The notes beneath the pieces were generated by a model, which did not search any database, had not been told where the DNA came from, and worked only from the letters and a program-made list of their open reading frames with translations. Both the position numbers and the translations under genes were made by a program. Of a DNA stretch of 64,000 nucleotides, positions 16,511 to 26,719 are shown piece after piece; within the stretch, counting starts at the first letter, position 1, and the number at the start of each line of letters is the position of its first letter. Source of the DNA: Sediminibacterium salmoneum NBRC 103935 (GTDB lineage Bacteria; Bacteroidota; Bacteroidia; Chitinophagales; Chitinophagaceae); assembly GCF_000511175.1 (NCBI RefSeq), contig NZ_KI866530.1, positions 2,360,813 to 2,424,812 on the forward strand. The letters are read 5' to 3'.

Positions 16511-19237
16511 ATGAAATTTATCATTACCATTATTTTTATTTCATTTGGCTTGGTTGGATTATCCCAAGGCTCAAGTATCAAAGGTCATGTGTTTGACAGT
16601 GTTAATAATCGGTTTATTGGCAATGCATCTGTAGTATTACTAAACAAAAAAGACTCAATTATTTTAGGCGATACACGTAGTCAGTCAAATGGCGAATTTC
16701 TGTTTTCAGGTTTTAGATTTAATCAACCTTTGTTGTTGTTTATTAGTTATCCGGGTTATGTCAGTTTAACTAAAGAAGTTGTAGCAAATAACACTACAAA
16801 ATCAGAAATTGATTTAGGTAAGATTTCCTTTATATCTCAGGTGGTCTTGTTACAAGAAGTGGTTGTAAAATCTAATATCCGTTCTATTCAATTAAGAGGG
16901 GATACTTTACAGTATTCAACATCAGCCATTAAATTACCTCCCAATGCATCAGTTGAGGACTTGTTGAAAATATTACCGGGACTTCAGGTTGATCCAAGTG
17001 GTAAAATAACTGCACAAGGGAAAAAAGTTAAAAAGGTATTGGTTGATGGAGAAGAGTTTTTCAGTGATGATCCTGTTTTTGTAACCAGAAACCTTCGTTC
17101 TGAAATGATCGCCAATGTTCAGGTTTATGATAAAAAGTCAGATGCAGCGGTTTTTACCGGGATTGAAGATGGCGTAAAAGATAAAGTTATCAACCTGCAG
17201 TTAAAGCAAGATAAAAGTACAGGTGTATTTGGAAAGCTTGAAACAGGAACTGGTAAGGGAATTCAGTACACACCACAAAATACTCAGGCAATGTTAAATG
17301 CCTTTAAAAAGAAACAAAAGTTTGCAAGTTATTTTTCATCTAATAATATCGGACAATTTGGACTAGGGTCTACAGAAAAAAATCAACTTGGCTTGAACAA
17401 TGAGCAAGAGAAGTATGATGGAAAGGGGTTACCTGAATTTTCTACTGCTGGGTTACATTTCGATAATAAATGGAATAATGATTTCAGCTCGTTCAATGGA
17501 GATTATTATTATTCCATTTTTAATATATCTGGTTTTGATTCTAATTATACCAATACTTTTTTACCATCAGGAACAATCCGCAGGTTTGCCAATACTGATT
17601 TTCAAAAAAGCGGATTTAGTCACAGAGCTAATGTTTCGTATAAACAAAAAGTAAGCAAATCAGCAAATATCACTTTAAGTTCAGTTGCCTCATTTAGTAA
17701 AGGCGAATCTGGTCAGCAGTATACAGCTTCTGATATTGATAATAACGAGCAATTACTGAATCGAATAGGATCTCAAAGCACAACAAGCAATGACAATAGA
17801 AAGATTAAGACCACTTTTTTATATCAACAAAAATTTAAAAAGGCAAGTAGAACGCTGTCGGTTTCCTTTGATTATTTATTTACTGGCGATGATGAACAAC
17901 AAGTAAACTTGTCTCGTACTGAGTTTTATAATGGAAAACCTATAATCGATAGTATACGGAATTTGGATCTATTGCGAAGTAGAAGTCAAGCACATCAAAG
18001 TATGTTGATGGGGATCAGCTTTTCTGAGAAGATAAATAATTCATTATCGTATATTATTTCAGTAAATGGAACCAATGATGCCAATGATGATAAAAATTTA
18101 TCAAGGCGTTTTCTTAATCCAGGTGGAAACATTGATCCTTCTTTCTCTACAATGCGAAAGGATTCTAGGAGACTTTATACTGCTAGTTTAAGTGTAAATT
18201 TTAACAGAGGAAACCTCCAAGCCTCTTTTGGTAGTGCGGGTGGTACAAATCAATTAACATTAATTGACAATATACTTTCACGTAAACTGGATAAAGTATT
18301 TGATGTATGGAGACCATTTGGAAGGGTTGATTATTCAATAAATGATAATACCAGCCTCGGAATTAGTTATAGAGGCAATACTTTATCACCTGTTTTTCAG
18401 GAACTTTCTCCTTATGCATTCAATAATTCACAGTTGATAACATTTTCTGAAAATTTATTGATACGAAATGCATTTTCAAATAAACTGTCAATTAGCTACG
18501 AATCCTTTAAGAGTTTGAGCAAGACGTTTACTGCTATTGTAATGAATGTTACAAGCGTTAGAAATCCAATTAAAATGCAATCATCTATTAATACTAGTGG
18601 CGCTTATTCACTACAATATGTAAATATGATTGGCATGATAGATCGGGATTTTGAAATAACTGGATTTTACTCAAGGCCAATCGAGCCGTTGAAAATACAA
18701 TTCACACTAGATGTAAGCAGTAAAACAGGAGAAAACTATAGTTATATCAACACCTCACTTAATAAGCTCAATTATTCAACATCCTCAGTTGGCTTGTTAT
18801 TTTCTAAAAACAAGCCTGGAATATATGATATGCAATTAGGTGGTACTGTTTTGTATGATATTAATAGATTGACAGAGGGCATAAAAAATACTCGCAACGA
18901 TTTTTTCACTTATAAAATGAAATCATCAGTTGACTATTATATAAAAGATAAAATACAGTTTCATAGTGATATTGAATTTTTTCGCCAAGGCAAGAACATG
19001 ATATTTGCCAATAATTTTGATCGATTAATCTGGAACTTATCTCTTAGTAAAAGTTTTCTATCAAATAATCAGCTTTCTTTAAAAGTTTCAGGAAACGATT
19101 TGTTGAATTCCAATGCTGGTTTTGCAAGATCAGCATCTTCCACTTTTTTTTCAGAAAATCGTTATTTAACTATTCAACGATACTTTATGCTAACAGCTAC
19201 CTGGAATTTCACAAAGTATAAACAGATAAAACAATAA
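16511..19237 (+). CDS. outer membrane beta-barrel receptor with carboxypeptidase-regulatory-like domain
   Basis: 908 residues with a signal peptide (MKFIITIIFISFGLVGLSQG). Residues ~22-100 form a carboxypeptidase-regulatory-like domain (IKGHVFDSVNNRFIGNASVVL…). A plug-like part follows (PNASVEDLLKILPGLQVDPSGKI, VKKVLVDGEEFFSDDP), then a barrel of about 650 residues with many aromatic/Gly strands. This is the OMP_b-brl_3 type often annotated as TonB-dependent receptor. A GLPGLI-family gene starts 3 bases after its stop, a pairing common in Bacteroidota. The ligand is unknown. The gene is more AT-rich than the SusC gene at the window start. Confidence 0.88.
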   Translation: MKFIITIIFISFGLVGLSQGSSIKGHVFDSVNNRFIGNASVVLLNKKDSIILGDTRSQSNGEFLFSGFRFNQPLLLFISYPGYVSLTKEVVANNTTKSEIDLGKISFISQVVLLQEVVVKSNIRSIQLRGDTLQYSTSAIKLPPNASVEDLLKILPGLQVDPSGKITAQGKKVKKVLVDGEEFFSDDPVFVTRNLRSEMIANVQVYDKKSDAAVFTGIEDGVKDKVINLQLKQDKSTGVFGKLETGTGKGIQYTPQNTQAMLNAFKKKQKFASYFSSNNIGQFGLGSTEKNQLGLNNEQEKYDGKGLPEFSTAGLHFDNKWNNDFSSFNGDYYYSIFNISGFDSNYTNTFLPSGTIRRFANTDFQKSGFSHRANVSYKQKVSKSANITLSSVASFSKGESGQQYTASDIDNNEQLLNRIGSQSTTSNDNRKIKTTFLYQQKFKKASRTLSVSFDYLFTGDDEQQVNLSRTEFYNGKPIIDSIRNLDLLRSRSQAHQSMLMGISFSEKINNSLSYIISVNGTNDANDDKNLSRRFLNPGGNIDPSFSTMRKDSRRLYTASLSVNFNRGNLQASFGSAGGTNQLTLIDNILSRKLDKVFDVWRPFGRVDYSINDNTSLGISYRGNTLSPVFQELSPYAFNNSQLITFSENLLIRNAFSNKLSISYESFKSLSKTFTAIVMNVTSVRNPIKMQSSINTSGAYSLQYVNMIGMIDRDFEITGFYSRPIEPLKIQFTLDVSSKTGENYSYINTSLNKLNYSTSSVGLLFSKNKPGIYDMQLGGTVLYDINRLTEGIKNTRNDFFTYKMKSSVDYYIKDKIQFHSDIEFFRQGKNMIFANNFDRLIWNLSLSKSFLSNNQLSLKVSGNDLLNSNAGFARSASSTFFSENRYLTIQRYFMLTATWNFTKYKQIKQ

Positions 19238-19240
19238 TTT

Positions 19241-20020
19241 ATGTTGAAATCATTTCAGCTTTTACCTGTTTTTTTAATTTGTAGTGTTTTATGTTTTTCT
19301 CAGCAATCAATAGTTGATAGAGGTTTAATAGTCTTTGAACGAAAAGTCAACACATATGCAGTCTTACCCGATTTTTTAAAGGGATCTGAATTAGTCTCAC
19401 CAGATGCTTTACCCACCTATCTTCAGCGTTATCGTCAAGAACATCCACAATTTTGGGTTGATAGTTTTCAGTTGATTTTTAACAAGGATTCAACTCTATA
19501 TCAACCTGTTGGAAGTATTTCTCCTTTTTTACACGGCACAGGTGTGCCAATGGCTGATAAAAATCGGGTATTCAGTAGTTTATCAACTAATCAATTTTTC
19601 GCCGAAAAAAATGCTTACAATGAATCCAGGATTATTCAGGATTCTTTGGTAAAAATCCGGTGGAAGCTTACCGATGAAACTCGCGATATAGGAGGGTTTG
19701 AATGTAGGCGAGCGAATGGGCTTGTTTATGATTCAATATATATTGTTGCTTTTTATACCGATGCAATTATGACTAAAGGAGGGCCTGAGGGTTTTCACGG
19801 ATTACCTGGGATGATATTAGGTCTTGCTCTTCCCCATTATCATATTAGTTATTTTGCCACCAGAATTGATCCTAAACATTATATTGGTAATAGTATCTAT
19901 GCTGCCTTTTCAAATCATCCCAAAGGTATTAAGCAAGTAGATTTCTTTTCTGAAATGATTAATTATCTAAAAAATAAGAAATTAGATAACGATTGGATGA
20001 AGTCATTTATTCGTCTTTAA
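19241..20020 (+). CDS. GLPGLI family exported protein
   Basis: 259 residues with a signal peptide (LLPVFLICSVLCFSQ). The family-defining motif is present as GLPGMILGL (within GGPEGFHGLPGM), preceded by the usual WYTD-like FYTDAI segment and a conserved IGGFECRRA. GLPGLI proteins are of unknown function and usually lie next to outer membrane barrel genes. Here the gap to the preceding receptor is 3 bases, so the two are almost certainly cotranscribed and may act together in the periplasm (inference). Confidence 0.9.
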   Translation: MLKSFQLLPVFLICSVLCFSQQSIVDRGLIVFERKVNTYAVLPDFLKGSELVSPDALPTYLQRYRQEHPQFWVDSFQLIFNKDSTLYQPVGSISPFLHGTGVPMADKNRVFSSLSTNQFFAEKNAYNESRIIQDSLVKIRWKLTDETRDIGGFECRRANGLVYDSIYIVAFYTDAIMTKGGPEGFHGLPGMILGLALPHYHISYFATRIDPKHYIGNSIYAAFSNHPKGIKQVDFFSEMINYLKNKKLDNDWMKSFIRL

Positions 20021-20116
20021 ACTAACATTCTCTTATAATATAACAGCAACCTGACATATATCATTTTCTGGCTGTAGAATAAATTGGAACTTTATGTATA
20101 TCCTAAACTAATACAT

Positions 20117-21242
20117 ATGAAGACCAAATTGATTGCCAGAAAACTTCCTATTTACCTACTCGGATTGAGTTTACCGTTTTTGTTGGCCACACAGAAAAAA
20201 TCGGATTTGATGGTTTCATCCTCTGATACCACCATCAAAACAACAGCTGATCGTACCTTAATTCCCGATCAGATTCCTGCCTATCCTCATTTGATTGGCC
20301 CGAATGATGTTGCACTATATAGTAAATATGGATATGGTACCTGGCAGTATGGTACGGGAGTACCTCATCAGAAAAGACTGGATTTAATGGCTAAAGATTA
20401 TAGACCAGAGGCTGTAAAAAACTCAGCCCTGCTGGCTAACTTTTTTTCTATTTCCGATATACATATTACAGATGAAGAGTCACCTGCTCAGGCAGTTTAA
20501 TATGGTTTCAAGTGGGATATCATTTCTGGTTACTCTGCAGCGATGCTTTATTCCACTCATATGCTGGATGCAGCAGTGAGAACCATCAACCGCTTCCATA
20601 AAAAAACTGCTTACGACTTTGGACTTTCTTTAGGAGACGCCCTAAACAGCCGAGGATATTATATGGGTGTAATAGATGGTAAAACACCCGATGGAAAAAT
20701 TGCGGATGCTGGTCCGGTAGCTAATTTTTAAAACCTCCGATGGTTGCTTCCGATTCCAACAGAAGATTTATTTCAAGAAACGAATTCATGGACACTTTTG
20801 TTAAGAGCAGCAGTTCTCCCGCAGGTCATGGATTTACTCCGTAAGCCGTAGCTTCCGGATTTGCAGGCTATACTTTTGAACCCAAGTCGGACCTTCCGTT
20901 GAAAGTGATTGTGTTGGACAATACCAACAGACATGATCACCTTGTAAAAGATGGCTATGGCAAAGGATATCTTGATAAAGAGCGTTATGATTGGCTGGTG
21001 AAAGAATTAGATAAAGGTCAGGCCTTGAAATGTTAGCCTTGCTGCATACTTATCCCAATTTTATCAAGTGGGTTGCAGGGCACAGACACTTAAGTGTAAT
21101 TACTTCTCAACCATCTCCAGATTCAAAGCGACCTGAGCTAGGCTTCTGGGAAGTAGAAACCCCTTCTCTCCGTGAGTTTCCTCAGCAGATCAGGAGTTTC
21201 AGAATTACCCGAAACAGCGATCAGACCATTTCAATTCTTTAA
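20117..21242 (+). pseudogene. broken calcineurin-like metallophosphoesterase (TIGR03768-like)
   Basis: Pieces of one protein lie in order. The first has an N-terminal signal region and FSISDIHITDEESPAQ, and is stopped in frame by TAA at 20498. The same frame resumes (WDIISGYSAAML…GLSLGDALNSRG) and stops at 20731. A shifted frame carries MVASDSNRRFISR…KVIVLDNTN with in-frame TAA at 20842 and TAG at 21034. A last piece includes VAGHRHLSV and a normal C-terminus at 21242. The metal motifs DIH, GDA and GHRH survive, but the GNHD block is missing at the first frame junction. At least two stops and two frame changes or deletions mean it cannot make the enzyme. Confidence 0.85.
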
Positions 21243-21318
21243 TTGAAGTGCTTTTTAATAACCTGTTTATTGATTAGTTTATATTTAATGACGTATTTTT
21301 AAAAAAAGATCCTTACTG

Positions 21319-23517
21319 ATGGAGCCGTTCGCTCAAACAAGTCCAATTAACCCTGCCATATTGGATGCCATATATCAGTCCTTACCGCAGCCCACTTTTA
21401 TATGGAAGTATGAGGAAGAAGACTTTTATTTAATTGGTTTTAACCGTGCCGCAACGGAATTTGCAAGTAATCAAATAGGTCTGCTGCTTAATAAAAAAGC
21501 AAGTGAAATTTATAAAAACGAACCTGAAATTATTGCCGATTTACATCGATGCCATATTGAAAAAAAATCTTTTGATAAAGAAATCAATTACAAGTTCAAG
21601 TCTGTAAAGGCTGAAAAATATTTACATATCAATTATCTGTATGTCAATTCAGCTATTATAGTTGTTCAGCCCGAAGAAATTACAGAAAAGAAAAAACTAG
21701 AGCAATTGCTTATAGCCAGTGAGAATAGATTCCATAGCCTGGCTGATAATACTTTAGTGGGTACTTTTATTATTAAAGAAGGTCTTTATACTTATATTAA
21801 TAAAGAGTTTGCAAATATTTTTGGTTATAACACAGCGGATATAATTAATAAACATCAGGACGAATTGATTTTTGAAGAGGACAGATTAATTCTTCATCAA
21901 TATCTTTTTAATAGCAGAAAGGAAAATAAAATACACTCTTGCGAATTGAGGGGATTGCATAAGAACAAGTCAATTATTCATGTTGAGTTATTTGGTGCAA
22001 TTAAAAATATAAACGGACAAGATGCGGTACTGGGGGCATTACTTGACATTACAGAAAGAAAAAAGGCTGAAAACAGATTAATAGAAGCTCAATCTGCTGC
22101 CAATGTTGGCAGCTGGGAAACAGACTTGTCTGATATGCATGTTTACTGGTCCGATCAAACCTTTGCTATATTTGAATTAAATAAAAACACTTTCAGTCCT
22201 ACGCATGATTCATTTCTAAAGTATGTGCACCCGGAGGATAAAGAAAAAGTAGATAAGGCCTTCAAAGAATCTTTTAGTTCAAAAGAATATAATGTTATTC
22301 AACATCGTATCATAACTCCAAAAGGAACTATGAAATTTGTTGAAGAAAGATGGAAATTGTCTTTTAATTCACACAATGAGCCTGTCAGGGTTTTTGGAAC
22401 CTGTCAGGATATTACCGATACTATTCATTATCAGGAAAAATTGGCTTTGTCTTCCTTAATTGTGAACTCATCACATGATGTAATTCTTAGTATTACACTT
22501 GATGGCACAATCACATCATGGAATAAGGGAGCCGAAAAAGTTCTTGGGTATAGTGATCAGGAAGTAATTGGAAAGTCAATATATATACTTATTCCAGCCG
22601 AACTTCATGATGAGGAAAATGATATTAACACTAAAATAAGAGAAAAGCAAATAATCGACCGATATGAGACAGTAAGAATTAGAAAAGATGGAACCATGGT
22701 TGATGTTTCTTTAACCGTTTCACCTATTATCAATGAATTTAATCAGGTGATAGGAGCCTCAAAAATTATGAGAGATATATCTGCTCAAAAAGAAAGCGAG
22801 TATGAGAAAGCTCAGATTATGAATGATTTAATTCAAAGAAATAAAGATCTGGAACAATTTGCCTACATCGTTTCACATAATCTTAGGGCGCCGGTTGCAA
22901 ATATTATTGGTGTGACTAATCTTTATAAAATGTCTGATATTGAAGCATCAGAAAAACTGGTTTTGATTAATGCATTAAACCAATCTGCTGTTGCGCTGGA
23001 CAATGTAATAAAAGATCTTGGTCTTATTTTACAAATCAGAAGGGAGGTGAATGAACAGAAAACCTTCATTCGTTTTTCTGATATTATTTTAGAAATAAGT
23101 CAGTCCATTGAAAATCTAATTAAATCAGAAAAAGTAGTTTTTGAACTTAATTTTTCTGAAGTAGATCAAATAACATCCATTAAATCATATATCTATAGTA
23201 TTTTTTATAATCTTGTTTCTAATAGCATTAAATACAGACAACCTCAAGTTAACCCATTAATTAAAATTAAATCTACAGTTGTCGATAATCAGATAGTTAT
23301 CTATTTCTCAGACAATGGCTTAGGGATTGATTTAAAAAAGAATAAAGATGCTGTATTTGGATTATATAAAAGATTTCATACCCATATTGAAGGAAAGGGC
23401 ATGGGTTTGTTTATGATTAAAACACAGGTTGAAACGCTTGGTGGAAAAATTAGTATCAGAAGTGAACTCAATAGAGGAACAGAGTTTAAGATTGAGTTAC
23501 CCGCGAAAACAAACTAA
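21319..23517 (+). CDS. multi-PAS sensor histidine kinase
   Basis: 732 residues with no membrane segment, so probably cytoplasmic. About four PAS domains are seen: ~10-125; ~130-250 (SLADNTLVGTFII…); ~255-375 (PAS_3-like, NVGSWETDLSD); and ~380-495 (SHDVILSITLDGTITSWNKGAEKVLGYS). The kinase follows: phospho-acceptor His520 in YIVSHNLRAPVANI, N-box NLVSNSIKY, G1 DNGLGIDL and G2 GKGMGLFMIKTQVETLGG. No response regulator is adjacent. The next gene, 21 bases on, is a photolyase/cryptochrome-like flavoprotein, so a shared light or redox input is conceivable but unproven. Confidence 0.9.
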   Translation: MEPFAQTSPINPAILDAIYQSLPQPTFIWKYEEEDFYLIGFNRAATEFASNQIGLLLNKKASEIYKNEPEIIADLHRCHIEKKSFDKEINYKFKSVKAEKYLHINYLYVNSAIIVVQPEEITEKKKLEQLLIASENRFHSLADNTLVGTFIIKEGLYTYINKEFANIFGYNTADIINKHQDELIFEEDRLILHQYLFNSRKENKIHSCELRGLHKNKSIIHVELFGAIKNINGQDAVLGALLDITERKKAENRLIEAQSAANVGSWETDLSDMHVYWSDQTFAIFELNKNTFSPTHDSFLKYVHPEDKEKVDKAFKESFSSKEYNVIQHRIITPKGTMKFVEERWKLSFNSHNEPVRVFGTCQDITDTIHYQEKLALSSLIVNSSHDVILSITLDGTITSWNKGAEKVLGYSDQEVIGKSIYILIPAELHDEENDINTKIREKQIIDRYETVRIRKDGTMVDVSLTVSPIINEFNQVIGASKIMRDISAQKESEYEKAQIMNDLIQRNKDLEQFAYIVSHNLRAPVANIIGVTNLYKMSDIEASEKLVLINALNQSAVALDNVIKDLGLILQIRREVNEQKTFIRFSDIILEISQSIENLIKSEKVVFELNFSEVDQITSIKSYIYSIFYNLVSNSIKYRQPQVNPLIKIKSTVVDNQIVIYFSDNGLGIDLKKNKDAVFGLYKRFHTHIEGKGMGLFMIKTQVETLGGKISIRSELNRGTEFKIELPAKTN

Positions 23518-23538
23518 CCGCTTCGCTGTTATCTGAGT

Positions 23539-25014
23539 GTGAATCATAGGATAGCTATCAATCTTGTCTGGCTGAAAAGAGACCTGAGAACCCAGGATCA
23601 TGCACCCCTGCAAGCTGCAGAGCAGGGGGGGCTTCCTTATTTGATTGTATTTCTATTTGAGCCCTCCATCATCGGGTTCCCCGATACAAGCCTGAGACAT
23701 TTACAATTCCAGTATCATTCGGTATTGGCTATGGATGATACAATGAAAAAGGTTCAGCAAAGGGTCACGGTTTTTCATGCAGAGGCCATAAAAGCGTTTG
23801 AGGAAATCTCCAATCAATACCATATTCAAAATATATTCAGTTATCAGGAGTCGGGAACAAAAATCACCTATGACAGGGATAAACAGGTCAAGGAATTTTG
23901 TACAACCCATCAAATAGCATGGAAAGAATTTCAGAGAGACGGAATTGTAAGAGCCATTCGTGATAGAAAAGACTGGGACAAAAAATGGTATGTCACCATG
24001 CATGCACCTGTTATTCAAAATGAGTACACGAAAAACACTTTACCGGTGTTTGAATCCAAATACAACATACCTCTTGCGCTAAAGAAAAGCCTGGAAGAAT
24101 ATCCTGTATCCTTTCAACCCGCAGGAGAAGAAAATGCACATCGGTATTTACAAACCTTTATTCATGAAAGAGGGCGCTATTACAGCAAGCATATCAGCAA
24201 GCCTTCTGAAAGCAGAAAAAGTTGCACCCGCCTCTCTCCCTATATCAGTTGGGGTAATCTAAGTATCAAACAAGCTTATCAGGCCCTACAGGAAGCACAA
24301 AAGACTTCTTCTTTTAAAGGGCCCATCAACAATGCCATCACCCGATTAAAGTGGCATTGTCATTTTATTCAAAAGTTTGAAGTGGAAGGCAGATATGAAT
24401 CTGAGTGTATTAGCAAGGGATATGAGTTGCTGGAGCATCCGAAAAATGAATCGTTCATAAAAGCATGGGAAGAAGGGAAAACTGGCTTCCCATTGGTAGA
24501 TGCTTGTATGCGTTGTTTGATTGACACTGGCTGGATTAATTTCAGAATGCGCGCCATGCTGGTTTCGTTTTTATGCCATCATCTCTACCAAGACTGGAGA
24601 ACCGGAGTACACCATCTGGCGAAACAATTCTTGGACTATGAGCCCGGTATTCATTATCCGCAGTTTCAAATGCAGGCAGGCACTACGGGGGTGAATACCA
24701 TTCGAATCTATAATCCTATAAAGCAGTCTGAGGAGCATGATCCTATGGGCCAGTTCATAAAAAATTGGATCCCTGCTTTAAAAAATGTGCCAGCAGAATT
24801 GATTCACGAACCCTATAAGATGAGTTTAATGGATCAAACGTTCTGTAATGTTTTTATTGGGAAAGATTATCCTGCACCCATTGTTGAGGTAAATGCTTCC
24901 GGCAAATTTGCAAGAGAAAAAATCTGGAGTCATCGAAATCATACTACAGTGAAACAAGAAAACGCCAGAATTTTAATTACACACACAAGAAATAAAAGGG
25001 TCGCTAAACCATAA
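23539..25014 (+). CDS. divergent photolyase/cryptochrome family flavoprotein
   Basis: 491 residues from a GTG start (GTG AAT CAT). The N-terminal antenna domain is Rossmann-like ([16 protein letters not shown]). The C-terminal FAD-binding domain has [35 protein letters not shown] and [14 protein letters not shown]. Class I photolyases repair cyclobutane pyrimidine dimers using light; cryptochromes are signalling relatives. By-eye alignment to E. coli photolyase through RIYNP/RIFNP puts Gly at the FAD-contacting Asn378 and Pro and Phe at Trp382 and Trp384. The proximal tryptophan of the electron-transfer triad therefore appears absent. Repair activity is uncertain. It lies 21 bases after the histidine kinase. 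Confidence 0.87.
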   Translation: MNHRIAINLVWLKRDLRTQDHAPLQAAEQGGLPYLIVFLFEPSIIGFPDTSLRHLQFQYHSVLAMDDTMKKVQQRVTVFHAEAIKAFEEISNQYHIQNIFSYQESGTKITYDRDKQVKEFCTTHQIAWKEFQRDGIVRAIRDRKDWDKKWYVTMHAPVIQNEYTKNTLPVFESKYNIPLALKKSLEEYPVSFQPAGEENAHRYLQTFIHERGRYYSKHISKPSESRKSCTRLSPYISWGNLSIKQAYQALQEAQKTSSFKGPINNAITRLKWHCHFIQKFEVEGRYESECISKGYELLEHPKNESFIKAWEEGKTGFPLVDACMRCLIDTGWINFRMRAMLVSFLCHHLYQDWRTGVHHLAKQFLDYEPGIHYPQFQMQAGTTGVNTIRIYNPIKQSEEHDPMGQFIKNWIPALKNVPAELIHEPYKMSLMDQTFCNVFIGKDYPAPIVEVNASGKFAREKIWSHRNHTTVKQENARILITHTRNKRVAKP

Positions 25015-25112
25015 TGGTTAAAAACAGTTTATTTCACAACAAAAATGAAGAATCAATAAATGCCTTTAACTATTAGTTTAGAGGATTTAACATTCACAAC
25101 TAATTTAAACGC

Positions 25113-26699
25113 ATGAGTCGGTTTTCTGCAATTATTGGATTTAGTTTCCTTTTCACCATAGCTGTTAATGCGCAACAACAGCCCTCTTTAGATAAATTAA
25201 AAAGCGCATCTGCTGTAAAGCATGACGAGTCTTCTTCCCTAGTAATGAATAAGGCATTTATTCAAAATACAAATACCAATATTGAACAAACCCAATTTGG
25301 CAGCAAAAACACTGCCAGGCTTCTTACTAGTTTTGAAGGTTTGGGAGAAAGCTTTGTAGGTCCTCAGGGAACAGCGGTGTTAAGAAATCCATCAGACAAT
25401 TCTTTGGCTGTTGGATTGGATCATATTGTTCAAATTGTAAATTCCAGAATGGCTGTTTTTACAAAAAAGGGAAAGACCTTTTCTGAATCTGGTCGCGCAT
25501 TACATGGACCTGTAGAAACACGCAATGTGTTTCGTGGATTTGGTGGTCCTTGTGAGAATATGAATAATGGCGATGCGGTTGTGCGATATGATCAATTGGC
25601 AGACAGGTGGTTGATTGTAATGCCCACTTTTAGAAAAGGAATTTCCAGAAATATTGACACAACCAAAAAGCCAGCAACGGAAGGAACCTATTGCATGTGC
25701 TATGCAGTAAGCACCAGCCCAGATCCATTAGGATCCTATTATCGCTACGAGTTTGAACGCGAGTTATTTCCAGACTATCCAAGACCAACCGTTTGGCCTG
25801 ATGGTTATTACACAACTACCAGTACGGGAGATGATGTGATTGAAAGACATGCATACGTAGTTGATAGAAATAAAATGTTGAAAGGCTTAGATGCCAAAGA
25901 GCAATCATTCATTATTAAAGATGTCAATTTCATTATTAATGCAGACCTTGACGGTAAACAATTGCCTCCTGTTGGAGCCCCAAGCATTATGATGGCAACA
26001 GGTGGAAGCCAGCTCAATAAAATATTGGAAGACGATGGTATTTATGTTTGGAAATACAAAGTTGATTGGAATAATTTTTCCAATACTAAAATAGAAGGAC
26101 CCGTTAAAATTCCGGTTGCGCCCTACCAATATTTGGGGGGAGGACAACTGACTAAAGCGGTGCCTCAACCCGGTACCGAACAACGTTTGGATGCTCAGGG
26201 TGATAAACTGATGGCAAGATTGGTTTACAGAAGAATCGGCAATCGTGAATCAGTGGTGGGGGTTCACTCTGTTAATACAGCAGTAGGCGGAGGTGGTGTG
26301 CGTTGGTATGAATTCCTGGTTAACAAAGACCGTTCTGTAAAATTATATCAACAGGGAACCTATGCGCCCGATAGTAATTTTCGCTGGTTGGCCAGTGCAG
26401 CAATTGACAAATATGGCAATATAGGAATCGGCTATTCTTTTGGCGGAAAAAATGATTATCCAGGACAAAGATTTGCGGGCAGGCATTTTGGAGATCCATT
26501 AGGCAAACTAACGATAAATGAAATAATACTGGTTAATGGAGAAGCTTCTCAAACCAATACACTTAGATGGGAAGATTATACGCAAACGGCCATTGACCCC
26601 AGTGACGACGAAACTATCTGGTATGTTGGTGATTATTTAAAAAAAGGGGCAAAAAATTATTCATCCAGAATCGGGGCTTTTAAATTGGGTAAAAAATAA
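25113..26699 (+). CDS. secreted protein of unknown function
   Basis: 528 residues with a signal peptide (FSFLFTIAVNAQQQ). The mature part contains repeated beta-rich segments such as NSLAVGLDHIVQIVNSRMAVFTKKG, RWLIVMPTF, WLASAAIDKYGNIGIGYS and a late DDETIWYVGDYLKKG. This resembles extracellular proteins of beta-propeller character, but no named family was recognised. No catalytic motif and no type IX C-terminal signal were seen. It is convergent with the porP/sprF-like gene, 20 bases apart. Confidence 0.7.
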   Translation: MSRFSAIIGFSFLFTIAVNAQQQPSLDKLKSASAVKHDESSSLVMNKAFIQNTNTNIEQTQFGSKNTARLLTSFEGLGESFVGPQGTAVLRNPSDNSLAVGLDHIVQIVNSRMAVFTKKGKTFSESGRALHGPVETRNVFRGFGGPCENMNNGDAVVRYDQLADRWLIVMPTFRKGISRNIDTTKKPATEGTYCMCYAVSTSPDPLGSYYRYEFERELFPDYPRPTVWPDGYYTTTSTGDDVIERHAYVVDRNKMLKGLDAKEQSFIIKDVNFIINADLDGKQLPPVGAPSIMMATGGSQLNKILEDDGIYVWKYKVDWNNFSNTKIEGPVKIPVAPYQYLGGGQLTKAVPQPGTEQRLDAQGDKLMARLVYRRIGNRESVVGVHSVNTAVGGGGVRWYEFLVNKDRSVKLYQQGTYAPDSNFRWLASAAIDKYGNIGIGYSFGGKNDYPGQRFAGRHFGDPLGKLTINEIILVNGEASQTNTLRWEDYTQTAIDPSDDETIWYVGDYLKKGAKNYSSRIGAFKLGKK

Positions 26700-26719
26700 A
26701 TTGACCCATCTGATATTAT

